Origin: Theobroma cacao
Lineage: Eukaryota > Streptophyta > Magnoliopsida > Malvales > Malvaceae
Direction of reading: 5' to 3'
Assembly: GCF_000208745.1 (NCBI RefSeq)
Contig: NC_030858.1
Location: forward strand, 13,941,712-14,005,711
Length of the DNA stretch: 64,000 bases
Shown piece by piece: positions 53,100 to 64,000 of this stretch; the stretch's first letter is position 1; every line of letters begins with the position of its first letter. The position numbers and the translations under genes are program-made. Below the pieces are notes generated by a model. That model saw only the letters and a list, made by a program, of their open reading frames with translations, had not been told where the DNA came from and searched no databases.

Positions 53100-54360
53100 C
53101 CAACAATGTATGGAGAAAATGAATCCATTTAATTTTTTCTAAATTTACCCCACTAACCTGACATTAAAGTCTTCCACACTAGCGTATATCAAGTTAGGTT
53201 GTCTTCATGAATACACTTACATAATTGCAATGGTCCATTTCTACGCAGCGTAGCTCCAATCAAGTTTTGACTTCTAAAATAGGACCCCAACTGTGACATG
53301 GTTTGAAGAGACCCGACTGCTTGCCTTTCTTTTAATGTTGATTGGTAATAATTATTATAATGGTGTTTGATTGGTAAAAATAATTTTAAAATAAGAAAGG
53401 AATAGAAGATAAAATTCCTTAACCATTCTCCTAACTAAACATGCAGTAATCAAAACGAAGGATCCTAAAACCCCTCCCCATAAAGACTAACCTTCATAAG
53501 GAAAAAAAAAAAAAAGTCAGCCTTCACATTACCAATAAATCATAAGTGCATAAAAACAAAAAAAGGACTTTCCTTCCTATATCTTGGATACTTGTGGCAG
53601 TTCCTAAACATCTTTTCTCCTCTTACCCCCGTATCAGCCAATCAACAAAAACATAAAAACAACAATGCCTTCCCAACAACCCCCACTTTGGCCATCAAAG
53701 ATCAAAATCATCACATTCATCGATACCTTCATAACACCTGCAGCCCCTATATCACGAAAACATGGCCCTTCTTGTTCGACACTTATCTATGCTATCATTC
53801 TCCATCCATTGCCTCCAATTCAACCAATCTCTGTATTACTCTCTCTTTCTCTTCCTAAAAAGATAGCCCCAATTTTCTTGTCAAATCCCATATTTCTTAT
53901 ATTTCTTTTCTTATTATAGCGTCCATTTTTCGAAAGTCTCAATATGGAATTGAATGATTCCCCTGACTACTTGATCCATACGTTCGAAAGCCACTGCCTC
54001 CACATCATGTAACTCATTGACTCTTTCCCCTATACTCATTGAATCATTGCCTACACCCACCATTCATATGTGTCAGTGGGTGAAACCTATAGTTTTCGCT
54101 ACTTGGATAAATGAGACAATTAACTTGGTGAGTTTAGGAAATGCCTTTGTTAACTTAAGAACCTCAATGTCAACTTTGAAATTTCATAATTAAAGGTTAT
54201 GAAGGTTGTGGGAAAGATTTGGATTGATTTTAGGCTTCAAAAGAATCAATTTTTACGAATTTGAACCTTAAGAGTCAATCCCTGTGCTTGTGGGATCAAT
54301 CTTGTGAAGTAGAAATTTAGGGATAAATAATAGCACTGGCCTAAGATTGAGTACAGATGT
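53100..54360. other. No gene recognised
   Basis: Sequence between the kinase remnant and the next LTR. Plus-strand frames at 53592-53919 overlap each other and lack known domains. On the minus strand near 53930-54060 a 47-codon stretch ('RVNELHDVEAVAFERMDQVV') looks protein-like and amphipathic but I cannot assign it; it may be a retroelement scrap. Confidence 0.4.
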
Positions 54361-55929
54361 TGTTGATTTCTCATGCAAGTGCACATATCGTTAACAAATA
54401 ATATAGTGATAAAGTAGAATATCGTTCTTACAGAGAATTGTTTTAATTCCTAGTGTTAAATACTAAAATTATAACACCTTAATTTTATCCAAAAAATTAA
54501 AAATTAAATTGAAAAGGAAAACTAATTTTAACAAACTAATGACAAAAACTAATCTAAATTAACTAGTAAAATTATTTTATTAAATCTGATGGACTTTAAA
54601 CCTAAGATTATGATGTCCCTCAATATTTCATCTGCATATTGTCTCTCTCTCTCTCTCTCTCTCTCTTTCTTAACTTAGTATAATATATTAAATTGCTAAC
54701 CTAAACTCCTAAATTATTTACAAGTCTTTGTCAAGTTTCTCATAAAAATATCTCTCCCAATTAATTTACCATATGTCAATGCAAATTAATTTGAAGATAG
54801 ATTCATTAAGTTCGTGCTCTAACTTTGGCTATGTATGGCTCATAGGTGTATGTCTACCCTATAAGCAAATAAAACCACCTAATCAACTAAGTCTATTCAA
54901 TAATATGCTATTCTATTCAAGCTTTACCTAAATCTCCTTCGTCAAGGTTTAACCTAACTTTTCAATTCAATCTAATTGTTGATCAGGCTATTAAAAGCAT
55001 TAAGAACAATATAAAATAAACAACTTAAATCCATCAAACATAATCAAAAGGGAGAGAAATAAATCACACTACATATTGAGTTCAATTATAATCTTAGATA
55101 AATAAACTAGTTCCCTATCAAGTCACACATCATCATCAAATTAAATTTAAACAATAACATCAAACTAAGAAAATTAAAAGAATAATAAAAAGATAAAACT
55201 CAAGAATTATTATCTTAATCTTCCAAATCTTCTTCTTGAATATTTCAAATTCTTCTCAACTTGAATGACATTGTGGCTTGATTCTAAATTGTCAATCTGG
55301 TGTTTCGTTCTCTCAAAGTCCTCCGAAAGGTTATTTTCATAGTGCTTTGAAGTTGAGCCAAGTTTGGTGAAGAAATAAGCTACTTCAAATTAAGATTTCC
55401 TTATCAAACTACATAAGTCGCGGCCTACCTCCACCAAAGTCGTGGCCTCGACCAATTAATTAGCAAAAATTGTAATTGCTTTGGGACTACTATAGTGCTT
55501 CAACTTCGACAAGATTTTGACCACATTCTAGTCCGAATTGGGCGAAGTGGTAAACATGAAAGTTGTAGCTTTTTCTCTTATTTTTCCAATGGTCTAAGAA
55601 TAATCTCATTTAGAGCTTTGTAAAGGGAGTTATGGTCAAAATACTGAAATATGTGCAGTGAAACTCTGCACCTCGAAATTGCTCTCCTTCTTTCCTTAAA
55701 ATTCTTCCTTTATTAAACCTACAAAAGCACAAATAAATCAATAACAATCTATCTTAATCACACTAACACCAAATTAAGCATAAAATTAACCAAGATTAGA
55801 TTGACTCACCTAAATAAACTAATCTAAAATAATTAAATAAAATCTACTAATTTTTACGCATCATTACAAAAACTAAGCTAAATTAATATCAAAATTAAGC
55901 CCAAATAACTCTATATCATAGAGTTATCA
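54361..55929 (-). repeat. Athila-like 3' LTR, about 1.57 kb
   Basis: On the minus strand it begins TGATAACTCTATGATATAGAG at 55929 and ends near 54361 ('GTGCACTTGCATGAGAAATC', AACA). It is preceded by the polypurine tract AAGTTTCGGGGTG, so it is a 3' LTR. It belongs to the same family as the solo LTR at 11680-13394. The left end is uncertain by a few bases because of a TGTTGTTG run. A CT microsatellite lies at 54642-54666. Confidence 0.75.
54642..54666 (+). repeat. (TC)12 microsatellite
   Basis: Pure TC run of about 25 bases inside the Athila-like LTR. Confidence 0.95.
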
Positions 55930-56495
55930 CACCCCGAAACTTAAGATTTTGCTAGTCCTCAAGCAAAACAAAAAAAAGAAACTAACCTACGAAAATCAAA
56001 TTCAAATGGTGAAAACTAAAAATGTATAGTTACTATTACTATTGGATAAAGTGCACCAATTTAATGATGCCCCATAATTTCCTCAGAAGTATGCCTATCA
56101 ATTTCAACTTAAGGAAAAGTATAGGTATTACTTAAATTCATGTTTCAATCCTAATGCAAGTACATTCTTGAATGGATTTCTATCTGTATGTGTGAAATCG
56201 TTTACCAAGAATATGATGACATCCGGATGAGTTTATGCCAACACAAATTTCAAATTAGTACTCGAATTCCATAGGTTTACTTTTCATCTCTCTCTCCACT
56301 AATGTAGACTAACACAAAACTAGGGATCAATAGGACTTTAATAAGCTTATAATGTATGGCTAGGGTCTAAGTAAAATAAAAGATAATAATGTGGCTCAAA
56401 TCACCCTAATCTCATAATTTTTCTAGGACCTATATATAGAGCTCTATTTCCCTTTTACTAGTACACCTTTTCTTTCACATTTGAACTTTTCTTTT
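55930..56495 (-). mobile_element. 3' internal end of the Athila-like element
   Basis: Read on the minus strand this ends with 'GCTTGAGGACTAGCAAAATC' and the polypurine tract next to the LTR, the usual close of Athila-type elements. No ORF remains. It is cut at 56495 by the Sirevirus; CTTTT (56491-56495) is the likely target duplication, with its partner outside the window. Confidence 0.65.
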
Positions 56496-57558
56496 TGTTG
56501 GTCCCAAGTAAATGTGCTAGAGAGGAGGTGAATAGCACAATTTGGCTCTTTCAAATTTTATTTCTAAGTGTAGACAAATGCAAGATAAAAGGAAGAATGA
56601 AAATAAAACAAAAACAAAGTAAATAAGATAGCAAAATTTAGAGTGGTTCGGTCCAAGACCTATATCCACTACCTTGATTATCCAACCAAGGATTTTCTAA
56701 CCAATCCACTAAGAACCAGTGAAATTAATAAGCTTTCACCAAGCTTTACAATGGCTTTTACCAGGCTTAGCCAAAACCTTTCACAATAGTTTTTCCTGGG
56801 CTCAACTATAACCCAACACCTAACTTTTCAAGGCTAAGTTAGAACCTTAACACAAACAAGCAATCTTAGCTTGATTAAACCCCTTAGAGTAACCTTTTCA
56901 CTTTAAGAACATAAGGAGAGAAGTAAAAAGAGTGTACCTATGATAACAAGGTTGATATAAGTGGTACAAATGAAGTGCAGATCATAATTACAAAGGATAC
57001 GAGTTGAGTGCAGTAAATGAGCAGCAAGTGTTATCTAATTTTTCAACTCTTTTTGTGTACTTGGAAGCCTTGAATGCATTTTTAGCCATTGGAACCCTTT
57101 TTTATACTTGAAGAAACAACTCTGATGGCAGTTACAGTTGGGAGTTGGTTCTAGCCATTAAACTATCTTTTAGTGCATAATTCAAACTTATAAGCATAAT
57201 GCTCTTAGTAGACTAAGTCGTTTTTGTCTTATGTTCCCAATTTCTGGCAGTTCTGGCAGTGTACACTTAGTCGACTAACCCACTTCTTGGTCGACTAAGT
57301 TGGTTCTGTTTCTCAACACTCTTTAGCCCACTATTCTTCTAATTTGAATCTTAGTTGACTAAATCTTCCTTAATCAATTAAGGGGCTTTTGTCTTATTGG
57401 TCAAATGTGACTTGCTTACTTTTATACTCTTTGATATGTGCATTTTAATGATTGAATATTTATTTGCATACAATTTTGTCATGCACACTTAAGTAAAAAT
57501 ATTAGACACAAATGAAATGGGAATGTTTTATTATTATCAAAAACTAATGAAGCCAACA
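56496..57558 (-). repeat. 3' LTR of the Sirevirus, 1063 bp
   Basis: On the minus strand it begins TGTTGGCTTCATTAG at 57558, right after the polypurine tract AAAAAGGGGGAGAG, and ends ...TTGGGACCAACA at 56496. It contains several 'CTTAGTCGACTAAG'-type palindromes (about 57207, 57265, 57287, 57350, 57385), which are the most striking feature of this LTR. Confidence 0.88.
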
Positions 57559-58312
57559 CTCTCCCCCTTTTTGATGATGACAAAACATTCCTTGATTAAT
57601 AGCATAATGTCCTTTTATTCTTTTTGATTCTGTAGAAAATAGGGATTACTCCCCCTAAATATGTGATCCCCCTAAGTGTGTGCATGTTTTACTTATTCAT
57701 TCTAGCTAATTTTATTCATGTCATATAGAAAATGATGCTATATATTCAGAGTGTATTTATATGCAGACATATAGAGTGATTTGCAGTAGGAAAATGTTGA
57801 CAGATTATCAAAATTTCAGCAGTGTCTGTCAACAATGTATTATTTCTAGATTTTGTCTTTGGCAATAATTATTCATCAGATGTAGTATAGTTTGCATCCA
57901 TATATATATCTACAAACATTTTCCATTTATGAAATCATGACAAAAGTCAATCATCACCATCATTTCTCAAAATCAATACAGCACCAGATTTTTATCAGCA
58001 ACAGTTAAAATACCATAGATAGTAAGTTATCATTAGATATTTAATCATAAACACATTAGCATTCAATTTCACACATAAAAGCATAAACAACAAAGTTAAA
58101 TTTAAGTGTTCAATTGCCATCAAGGCATAAACAGCAGATTATCACAAATGAATAGTTAATATTTCCTATACTGCCCCTACACAATTTTTACTTCCTATCT
58201 CTCCTAAATTCTCCTTAAGGTTCCTACCATAGAAAATTTCTACTTCTTATCTCTTCTAAATTCTCCTTAAGGTTCCTACCATACATCTCCCCCTTTTTGT
58301 CATCATTAATCT
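57559..58312 (-). other. Sirevirus 3' region with multiple polypurine tracts
   Basis: Non-coding. Polypurine tracts on the minus strand: 'AAAAAGGGGGAG' next to the LTR (57561-57572), two 'AGGGGGA'-type runs at 57648-57676, and 'CAAAAAGGGGGAGATG' at 58284-58299. Duplicated PPTs are a described signature of Sireviruses. A 50-base duplication ('CTAAATTCTCCTTAAGGTTC' in both units) lies at 58183-58283. Confidence 0.75.
58183..58283 (-). repeat. 50-bp tandem duplication beside a PPT
   Basis: Two units with four or five differences ('TTACTTCCTATCTCTCC' versus 'CTACTTCTTATCTCTTC', then identical 'TAAATTCTCCTTAAGG'). Confidence 0.85.
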
Positions 58313-60174
58313 CTAATCATCTTTTGAGGAAGATGAAGGAGAGGACTCATCATCAGTGTATTATTTGACATCAAGGGGTTGAAGAGATGATTCTGGTTGA
58401 GGAGATGGTTGAGGTGGTGATTTTTCAAGGGACTGTTTAGGGGATGAAATCTCTAAAGGGTGTTGAGGAGAGGAGATTTGTGCTGGCTTGGTATTCTCAG
58501 CCAATCTGGATGATTTCCTCCTTTTGATGAACTTTAATTGCCATTGTTTTCTTGCACATGCCTAGTGGTTTGGACTTTTTCTGTGGTTCTTCAGTAGCTT
58601 TTTCTTTTTCCTTCTCTAATTGCCCTTCTGCAATAGGAGCTAATGCAGATGCTATTTGCTGAGCTTTTCCCTTACCTACCACTTTCTCAGCTTGCTCCTT
58701 TTAAACCATCTAATGGAAAAGTCCCATGATTGAAACCTCTTCAGAATGTGGAGGAGATGGTTGAGGTTGGGGTTCAAAGGGAATATTTCCATTAAGTGAT
58801 CCAAGCACCTCGGTATCTTGATCAGATTCATCCTTGTCTTGAGGCTCAAGTGAGGGTGATTTTCTTGGTTGTTCCACCTCAATTTCATGACCTTCAGCTT
58901 GTACCTCAGCTTCCTGTCCTGCTGGAGCCAGACTAGGAGTTACAGAGCTGTCTGCAGCAACTGGTTCAGATGGCACTTTTTGTTTTCTTTTTATTTTGCT
59001 TTCCATTTCAGTTAACCTTTCTTCTATTTTCTGAACCCTTGCCCCTTGATTTGTGAGCTTCCCATCAATTCTCATTAGCAGATTAAAAATTACTTCATTT
59101 GAGAATTGAGATGGTGCTGTTTTTGGTTGAGCAGGTAAAGAGGATTCTTTTCCTAGACCAACCTTGGGGGTTTTAATGTATCGTTCTCCATCCAGTTTGT
59201 ACCCCATTTTAGGTAAGCTTCCTAGATAAATGGCTTGGTCTCTGGTCTTAACCTTGTCAGCCTCATACCTAGAACTCCAAATTCCTTTCTTCTACACTAG
59301 AAAAGTAATGCTATTTCCATAAGGCAAGTTGATCTTCTCCAATTTGCATGCAGCCCTCATTTTTTCAATCATGAACCTCCCAGATTTAGTACAACACCAC
59401 TAAAGACATGTTCCATTAACCATAAATCTTGGAGGCTAATAAAGCTTAAGCTTACAGTCTTCCCATGAAGATTAGCGACAACAAAGTAATGCAGAATCCT
59501 TATTTGAGGACTTGTGATAAGCCTTGCATTGCTCTTGGAGGAATACTTTTCTTTCTTCCTTGTGATTACTTCCCACAAGGATGAGGGGTCATACTTCTCA
59601 GGGAATTCAAATTCTCCCTCATTACACTCTATCTTAAGAAGTTCCCTTAAGTCTGTAGCAGTGACAATAAATTCCTTCCCATTCAAAAATACATTCAGAC
59701 CTTTATCAGAGAAATCATCAGTTCCTCTAATTCATCCTTGTCAACAATAATACTCGAATAAAATTTCTTAACTAAGCTAGCACTATATGATCGGTTTTGA
59801 AATGTGTTGTACTCTTTCGATTTTAGTTTTTCAAAATATTCTGATAGACTTGTCAGAATTTCAAGCATTTCACTAAAGCTTTCCCAATCAATATATTTTC
59901 CACAAGTGATGGGTACATTCTCTATTTTCCTAAATCTCTCTTCATGCACTTTATTTCTAAATTTAGAAGATGAAGAAGTACATTTCTTGTGTAGTTTGCT
60001 ATTTTCTTTCCTTTTTTTAGATTTGTGGCTCTTCGATTTTCCAGATTCTTTACTTGCAAAGCCCAACTCAATCTTCTTTTTTTTCTTTAGTTTTTCATCT
60101 TGCAAACTTTCTTCCATCAGCCTTTTTCCTTTATTCTTCTCAATAATTTCTTTGCTTTGCGATGTTTTAGCCAT
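58313..60174 (-). pseudogene. Third ORF of the Sirevirus, between pol and 3' LTR
   Basis: Starts at ATG 60174 ('MAKTSQSKEIIEKNKGKRLM'), Lys/Ser-rich to about residue 70. Then come 'NVPITCGKYIDWESFSEMLE', 'SASLVKKFYSSI' (the LVxxFYxN block), 'FSDKGLNVFLNGKEFIVTA', 'EKYDPSSLWEVI', 'ITSPQIRILHYFVVANLHGK' and 'LMEHVFSGVVLNLGG' (59686-59369), 'MGYKLDGERYIKTPKVGLGK' (59207), a coil ('LMRIDGKLTNQGARVQKIEE') and a Pro/Ser/Glu-rich tail ending at 58313 ('SPKQSLEKSPPQPSPQPESS'). One frameshift near 59715 and four or five stops break it. The place is that of the Sirevirus env-like ORF, but the middle matches the 'putative plant transposon protein' family. No membrane helix or signal peptide is seen. Confidence 0.7.
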
Positions 60175-60559
60175 TGGATTTGGAAGATTTTTGATTCAGA
60201 GTTTCGAATGGTTGAGAGGTGAGGGTTTTGGTTTCAGCAGCGAGAGAAAGTGTAAAGAAAATGGGTTGAGAGTAGTTTAATTCTAAATGAAAAACTGTCT
60301 GACTCTCCCTATTTAAGTACAATTTGTAACTCCCCCTTTAAAATTCAAAAATTGCCTCATAAATTTATTTTTGGTTTGAGCTATTTTTCTTCTCTATTTT
60401 TGTTTCTCGGTAGGCAGTTTCTTCTTATTATTTTACTCCTCCTGCCTTCAACTTAACTAAGTCTTATTATTTAGTAAAACAAAATACTCTTAGTTGACTA
60501 AAACCTTTCTTAGTCGACTAAGTGCCTTCTGTTTTAAGTGTATGAGCTAAAAATTTTAC
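60175..60559 (-). other. Spacer between Sirevirus pol and third ORF
   Basis: Non-coding, 385 bases. It carries two or three CTTAGTCGACTAAG-like palindromes (60461-60525) of the type found in the LTR. Confidence 0.7.
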
Positions 60560-63476
60560 CTACAACTCATCCATATTAATCATTCCCAAATTCCTTCTAA
60601 TTTCATAAAATCTATCTTCATTTAGACGTTTGGTAAAAATGTCAGCTAGTTGATGCAAAGTATTCACAAACTCAATTTTAACATCTCCCTTCACTACATG
60701 GTCTCTAACAAAATGGTGCCTAATCTCAATATGTTTAGTTCTAGAATGCTGCACAGGATTCTTAGATATATTGATTGCACTTGTGTTATCAAAGAAAATT
60801 GGTACATTATGTACTGTAATCCCAAAATCTCTTAGTTGTTGTTTGATCCATAAAATCTAAGCACAACACCTAAGGAAATATACTCTGCTTCAGCTGTAGA
60901 GAGTGCTACAGAATTTTGTTTCTTACTAGACCAAGATACTAGCATACTTCCTAGAAATTGGCATGTTCCACTAGTGCTTTTTCTATCGGTTTTGCTCCTT
61001 ACAAAGTCTGCATCCAAATAGCCTACAAGATTAAATGATGATTCTCTAGAGTACCATATTCCTAAGGTTTGTGTTTCTAAGAGGTATCTAAAAATTCTCT
61101 TAATAGCAATTGCGTATGATTCTTTAGGTTGTGACTGAAATCTAGCACACAAACACACACTAAACTGAATATCTGGTCTGCTTGCTATTAAGTAGAGTAA
61201 AGATCCAATCATACCTCTATAGAGTTTTTGATCAATACTTTTTCCTTTTTCATCAGCATCAAGTTTAGTGGATGGACTCATTGGTGTGTAGACTGGCTTT
61301 AGCTTCAGCATATCATGAGTATATCTTTCTTGGTTGATGAAGATTCCTTTCTCACTTTGTTTGATTTAAAGTCCAAGAAAGTACTTCAGCTCACCCATTA
61401 TGCTCATCTCAAATTCACCCTGCATCTCTTTGGCAAAATTCTTGCATAAAGTCTCATTAGTTGTACCAAATACAATGTCATCCACATAAATTTGAACAAT
61501 AATTAAATCATTTAAATATCTTTTGATAAACAATGTAGTATCAATACTACCCCTAACATTTCATTTTTCAATTAAAAATTTTGAAAGCCTCTCATACCAA
61601 GCTCTAGGAGCTTGTTTCAATCCATACAAGGCTTTATGGCGTTTGAAAACATGATCTGGTTTTTCAAAGTCTTCAAATCTTGGTGATTGTTCAACATACA
61701 CTTCCTCTTGAATGAAACCATTTAAAAATGCACTTTTTACATCCATTTGGTATAATTTAAAATTCATAAAGCATGCAAAAGCAAGCAACAACCTTATGGC
61801 TTCAATCCTAGCAACTGGTGTAAATGTTTCATCATAGTTAATTCCTTCCTCTTGGTTGTATCCTTGGGCTACTAACCTAGCTTTATTTCTAACTACATTT
61901 CGTTGCTCATCTACTTTATTTCTAAACACCCATTTTGTTCCAACAATATAGTGATTTGATGGCCTAGAGACTAATGACCACACACGGTTTCTTTTGAATT
62001 GATCAAGTTCCTCTTGCATGGCCAATATCCGGCTTTCCTCTTTTTCTGCTTCTTCAAATGTCTTAGGCTTAATTTGAGATATGAAAGCTAAAAACTCACA
62101 AGTCTCTCTAGTTGCTCTTTTAGTCTTAACTCCTTGTGAAATATCACTTATGATTAGATCTTGTGGATGATCTTTTGTATATTTCCAACTCATTGGAAGA
62201 TCACCATGCTGATTTTCTACTCTTTGCAAATCTTCTAGAGGTTGAGTTTCATCTTCTTTTCTAGGTGAACTTTCTTCATTATTCTTATTGTTCTTTAAGC
62301 TCATTTCTTCCATTTGCTTTTCTAGGATTTCTACATCATCATCATCAGCATGAATTTCCTTTTGTAAGGCATTGGACTCATCAAAAGCTACATGGATTGA
62401 TTCTTTAACATTTAGAGTCCTTTTGTTGAAAACTCTATAAGCCTTTGAGTTTAATGCATATCCTAAAAATATTACCTCATCACTCTTTGCATCAAACTTA
62501 CCTAAGGACTGTTTTCCATTATTTAATACAAAACATTTACAACCAAAACTCCTAAGGTGTGAAATGTTTGGTTTCCTACCCTTATAAAGTTCATAAGGAG
62601 TCTTAGATATCATGGCTCTAATTGATACTCTATTAAGTATATATGCTGCTGTGTTCACTGCCTCAGCCCAAAAATATTTTGGAAGGTTATTCTCACAAAG
62701 TATAGTTCTAGCCATTTCTTTTAAAGTTCTTTTTTTCCTCTCTATAACCCCATTTTGCTGGGGTGTTCTAGGTGCAGAAAAATTATGATCCAACCCCTTT
62801 TCATTGCAAAATTTCTCAAATTCATCATTTTCAAATTCTCCTCCATGATCACTCCTAATACTAACTATGGTTAGTCCTTTTTCATTCTCAACTTTCCTAC
62901 AATGACTTATAAATGCTGTTAGAGCATCATTCTTATGAGTAAGAAAATAAACCCAAGTATACCTAGAGTAGTCATCAACTATTACAAAGCCATAAGATTT
63001 TTCTCCTAGACTAGTTGTACTTATTGGACCAAATAGATCAATGTGCAGCAATTCAAGAGGTCTTTAAGTAGATACAATCTTCTTAGTCTTAAAAGATGTT
63101 CTAACTTGTTTTCCTAATTGGCAAGCATCACATATTTTATCATTTTCAAATTTTACATCCGGCAGTCCAACAACTAAATTTTTCTTAATTAATTTTGACA
63201 TAGTGTGCATGCTCACATGTCCTAGTCTTTTATGCCATAGCCAACTATCATTTTCAGCATTTGCTACTAAACACATTTCACAATTTATTTCAATATCTTC
63301 AAGAAATATAACATACATATTTTTTAATATTCTTCCTATAAATGAAATTTTATTTGTGCTTATATCAATTACTTCACATTTATTTGAATCAAAGCATACT
63401 TTAAATCCTTTATCACATAATTGACTAATGCTCAATAAATTATGTTTTAAGCCTTTAATCAATAACACATGACTTA
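60560..63476 (-). pseudogene. Sirevirus (Copia) pol: integrase, RT, RNase H
   Basis: Protein order on the minus strand: end of protease ('HVLLIKGLKHNLLSISQLCD'), integrase zinc region ('LWHKRLGHVSM', 'CDACQLGKQ'), integrase core ('LLHIDLFGP', 'IRSDHGGEFEND', 'QNGVIERKKRTL'), a charged spacer, RT ('VDEQRNVVRNKARLVAQGYN', 'YQMDVKSAFLNGFIQEEVYV', 'ALYGLKQAPRAWYERL', catalytic 'QIYVDDIVFG') and RNase H ('YLDADFVRSKTDRKSTSGTC', 'ALSTAEAEYISL', 'EIRHHFVRDHV', 'HQLADIFTKRL'). Stops lie before 'RPLELLHID', after 'KFLIEK' and after 'ELKYFLGL', and a break lies near 60832, so it is dead but young-looking. The N-terminal gag side is outside the window, beyond the LTR inserted at 63477. Confidence 0.92.
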
Positions 63477-64000
63477 TGTCACGACCCAAATTTCGAGCCA
63501 TGAACGGCGCATGGGCCTAATGGATGTAGTCCACTAAGCCCAAGCAAGCCTATTAATCTGACATGTTCATCATTCCATCATAAACTACTAAGTCATATAT
63601 CATAACTTAGAATCAAAATAATATTAAGCATTGCCATTTTATACTGGCGTACCAAACAAGTGTATATACACTGTCTACACATGTATCTTAATAATTCACA
63701 TTAGGTTTGTTTATACACAACAAAAGAATACTCGACTTCCAGTAAAGAGACTCTGATGAATGCACAGCTACTGAATGCCAAAACACCTACCAAGGGTCAA
63801 ATATACGAAGACACTTCGACTTAGTTACCAGTTACCTCGTGATCTAAAAACATGAAGTTGAAAACGGTGAGTATAAACCCGGTGAGTGAACATAGGAAGG
63901 GAACAAGCATACCATAAGGAATGTTTAACAAATCATGATGCACTCATTATCTCAAAACAATGTAATTTGTTCTAGTTCTTAGTAGAAACCCTCATGTAAA
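63477..64000 (-). mobile_element. Tekay/Del-like LTR end inserted in the Sirevirus pol
   Basis: The boundary is sharp: the pol frame ('HVLLIKGLK') runs to 63476, then TGTCACGACCCAAATTTCGAG begins. On the minus strand this is the LTR 3' end (...GGGTCGTGACA). It shares ordered blocks with the solo LTR at 16045-18618 ('TTGTTCCCTTCCTATGTTCA', 'GGGTTTATACTCAC'). ACTTA (63472-63476) should be the target duplication. The rest lies beyond the window. Confidence 0.85.

Noticed and set aside
53592..53919. Two overlapping plus frames of 84-88 codons
   Set aside because: No domain, no start context, and overlapping in different phases; probably chance in C-rich DNA.
59804..60280. 158-codon plus frame rich in Phe and Ser
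   Set aside because: Antisense of the Lys/Ser-rich start of the Sirevirus third ORF.
63064..63501. Frame starting 'MARNLGRD' before the Sirevirus pol
   Set aside because: The first eight codons come from the inserted LTR; it is an accidental fusion across the junction and not a real start.
1..64000. tRNA, rRNA or small RNA genes
   Set aside because: I looked for cloverleaf-like and rRNA segments and saw none that I could support; only tRNA-complementary PBS sites were found.

Overview
This is nuclear DNA of a flowering plant, most likely a eudicot. It is AT-rich, carries one intact intronless pentatricopeptide-repeat gene that I recognise as the AT2G18940 type, and is otherwise packed with plant LTR retrotransposons (Tat/Ogre-like, Athila-like, Tekay/Del-like, Sirevirus, other Copia and Gypsy), an L1-type LINE and a DNA-transposon remnant. 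The element style would fit Malvales, but nothing here proves a family. Assembly gaps (runs of N) lie at 34153-34163 and 48483-48503, with a single N at 2025.

Layout. 1-2450: two LTR pieces in opposite orientation. The second has inserted into a LINE whose RT half continues to 5489. 5940-7150 (-): broken ORF of the 'putative plant transposon protein' type. 7380-13930: remnant of a Ulp1-protease transposon (-), bracketed by arrays of a TCACGCAATG-type motif and split by a solo LTR with a perfect 5-bp duplication (TTTTC). 14480-19578: a decayed Copia gag-pol (+), cut in two by a 2.57-kb solo LTR (16045-18618, duplication CTAAA). 20827-23364 (-): the PPR gene. 24566-28620: an internally deleted Copia whose LTR carries about twenty GTATCGAGAC motifs. 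29370-31332: 5' end of a small Gypsy element (-).

32285-50550 is a whole 18.3-kb Tat/Ogre-like element on the minus strand, with target duplication CTCAG, 3.1-3.2 kb LTRs, PBS, PPT, an extra ORF before gag, gag-protease, a candidate intron, RT, two RNase H domains, integrase, and a minisatellite in the 3' untranslated part. It landed beside two tandem, broken receptor-like kinase genes (50613-53090, -). 54361-64000 is a three-level nest: an Athila-like 3' LTR and internal end, a Sirevirus inserted in it (3' LTR, multiple polypurine tracts, a third ORF after pol, pol), and a Tekay-like LTR inserted in the Sirevirus pol.

Only the PPR gene looks functional. Every other coding region has stops, frameshifts or missing parts. 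I see no new multigene system. The most interesting signals are non-coding: short, often palindromic motif arrays in several unrelated elements, a frameshift shared by both kinase copies, the third ORF of the Sirevirus, and the candidate Ogre-type intron.
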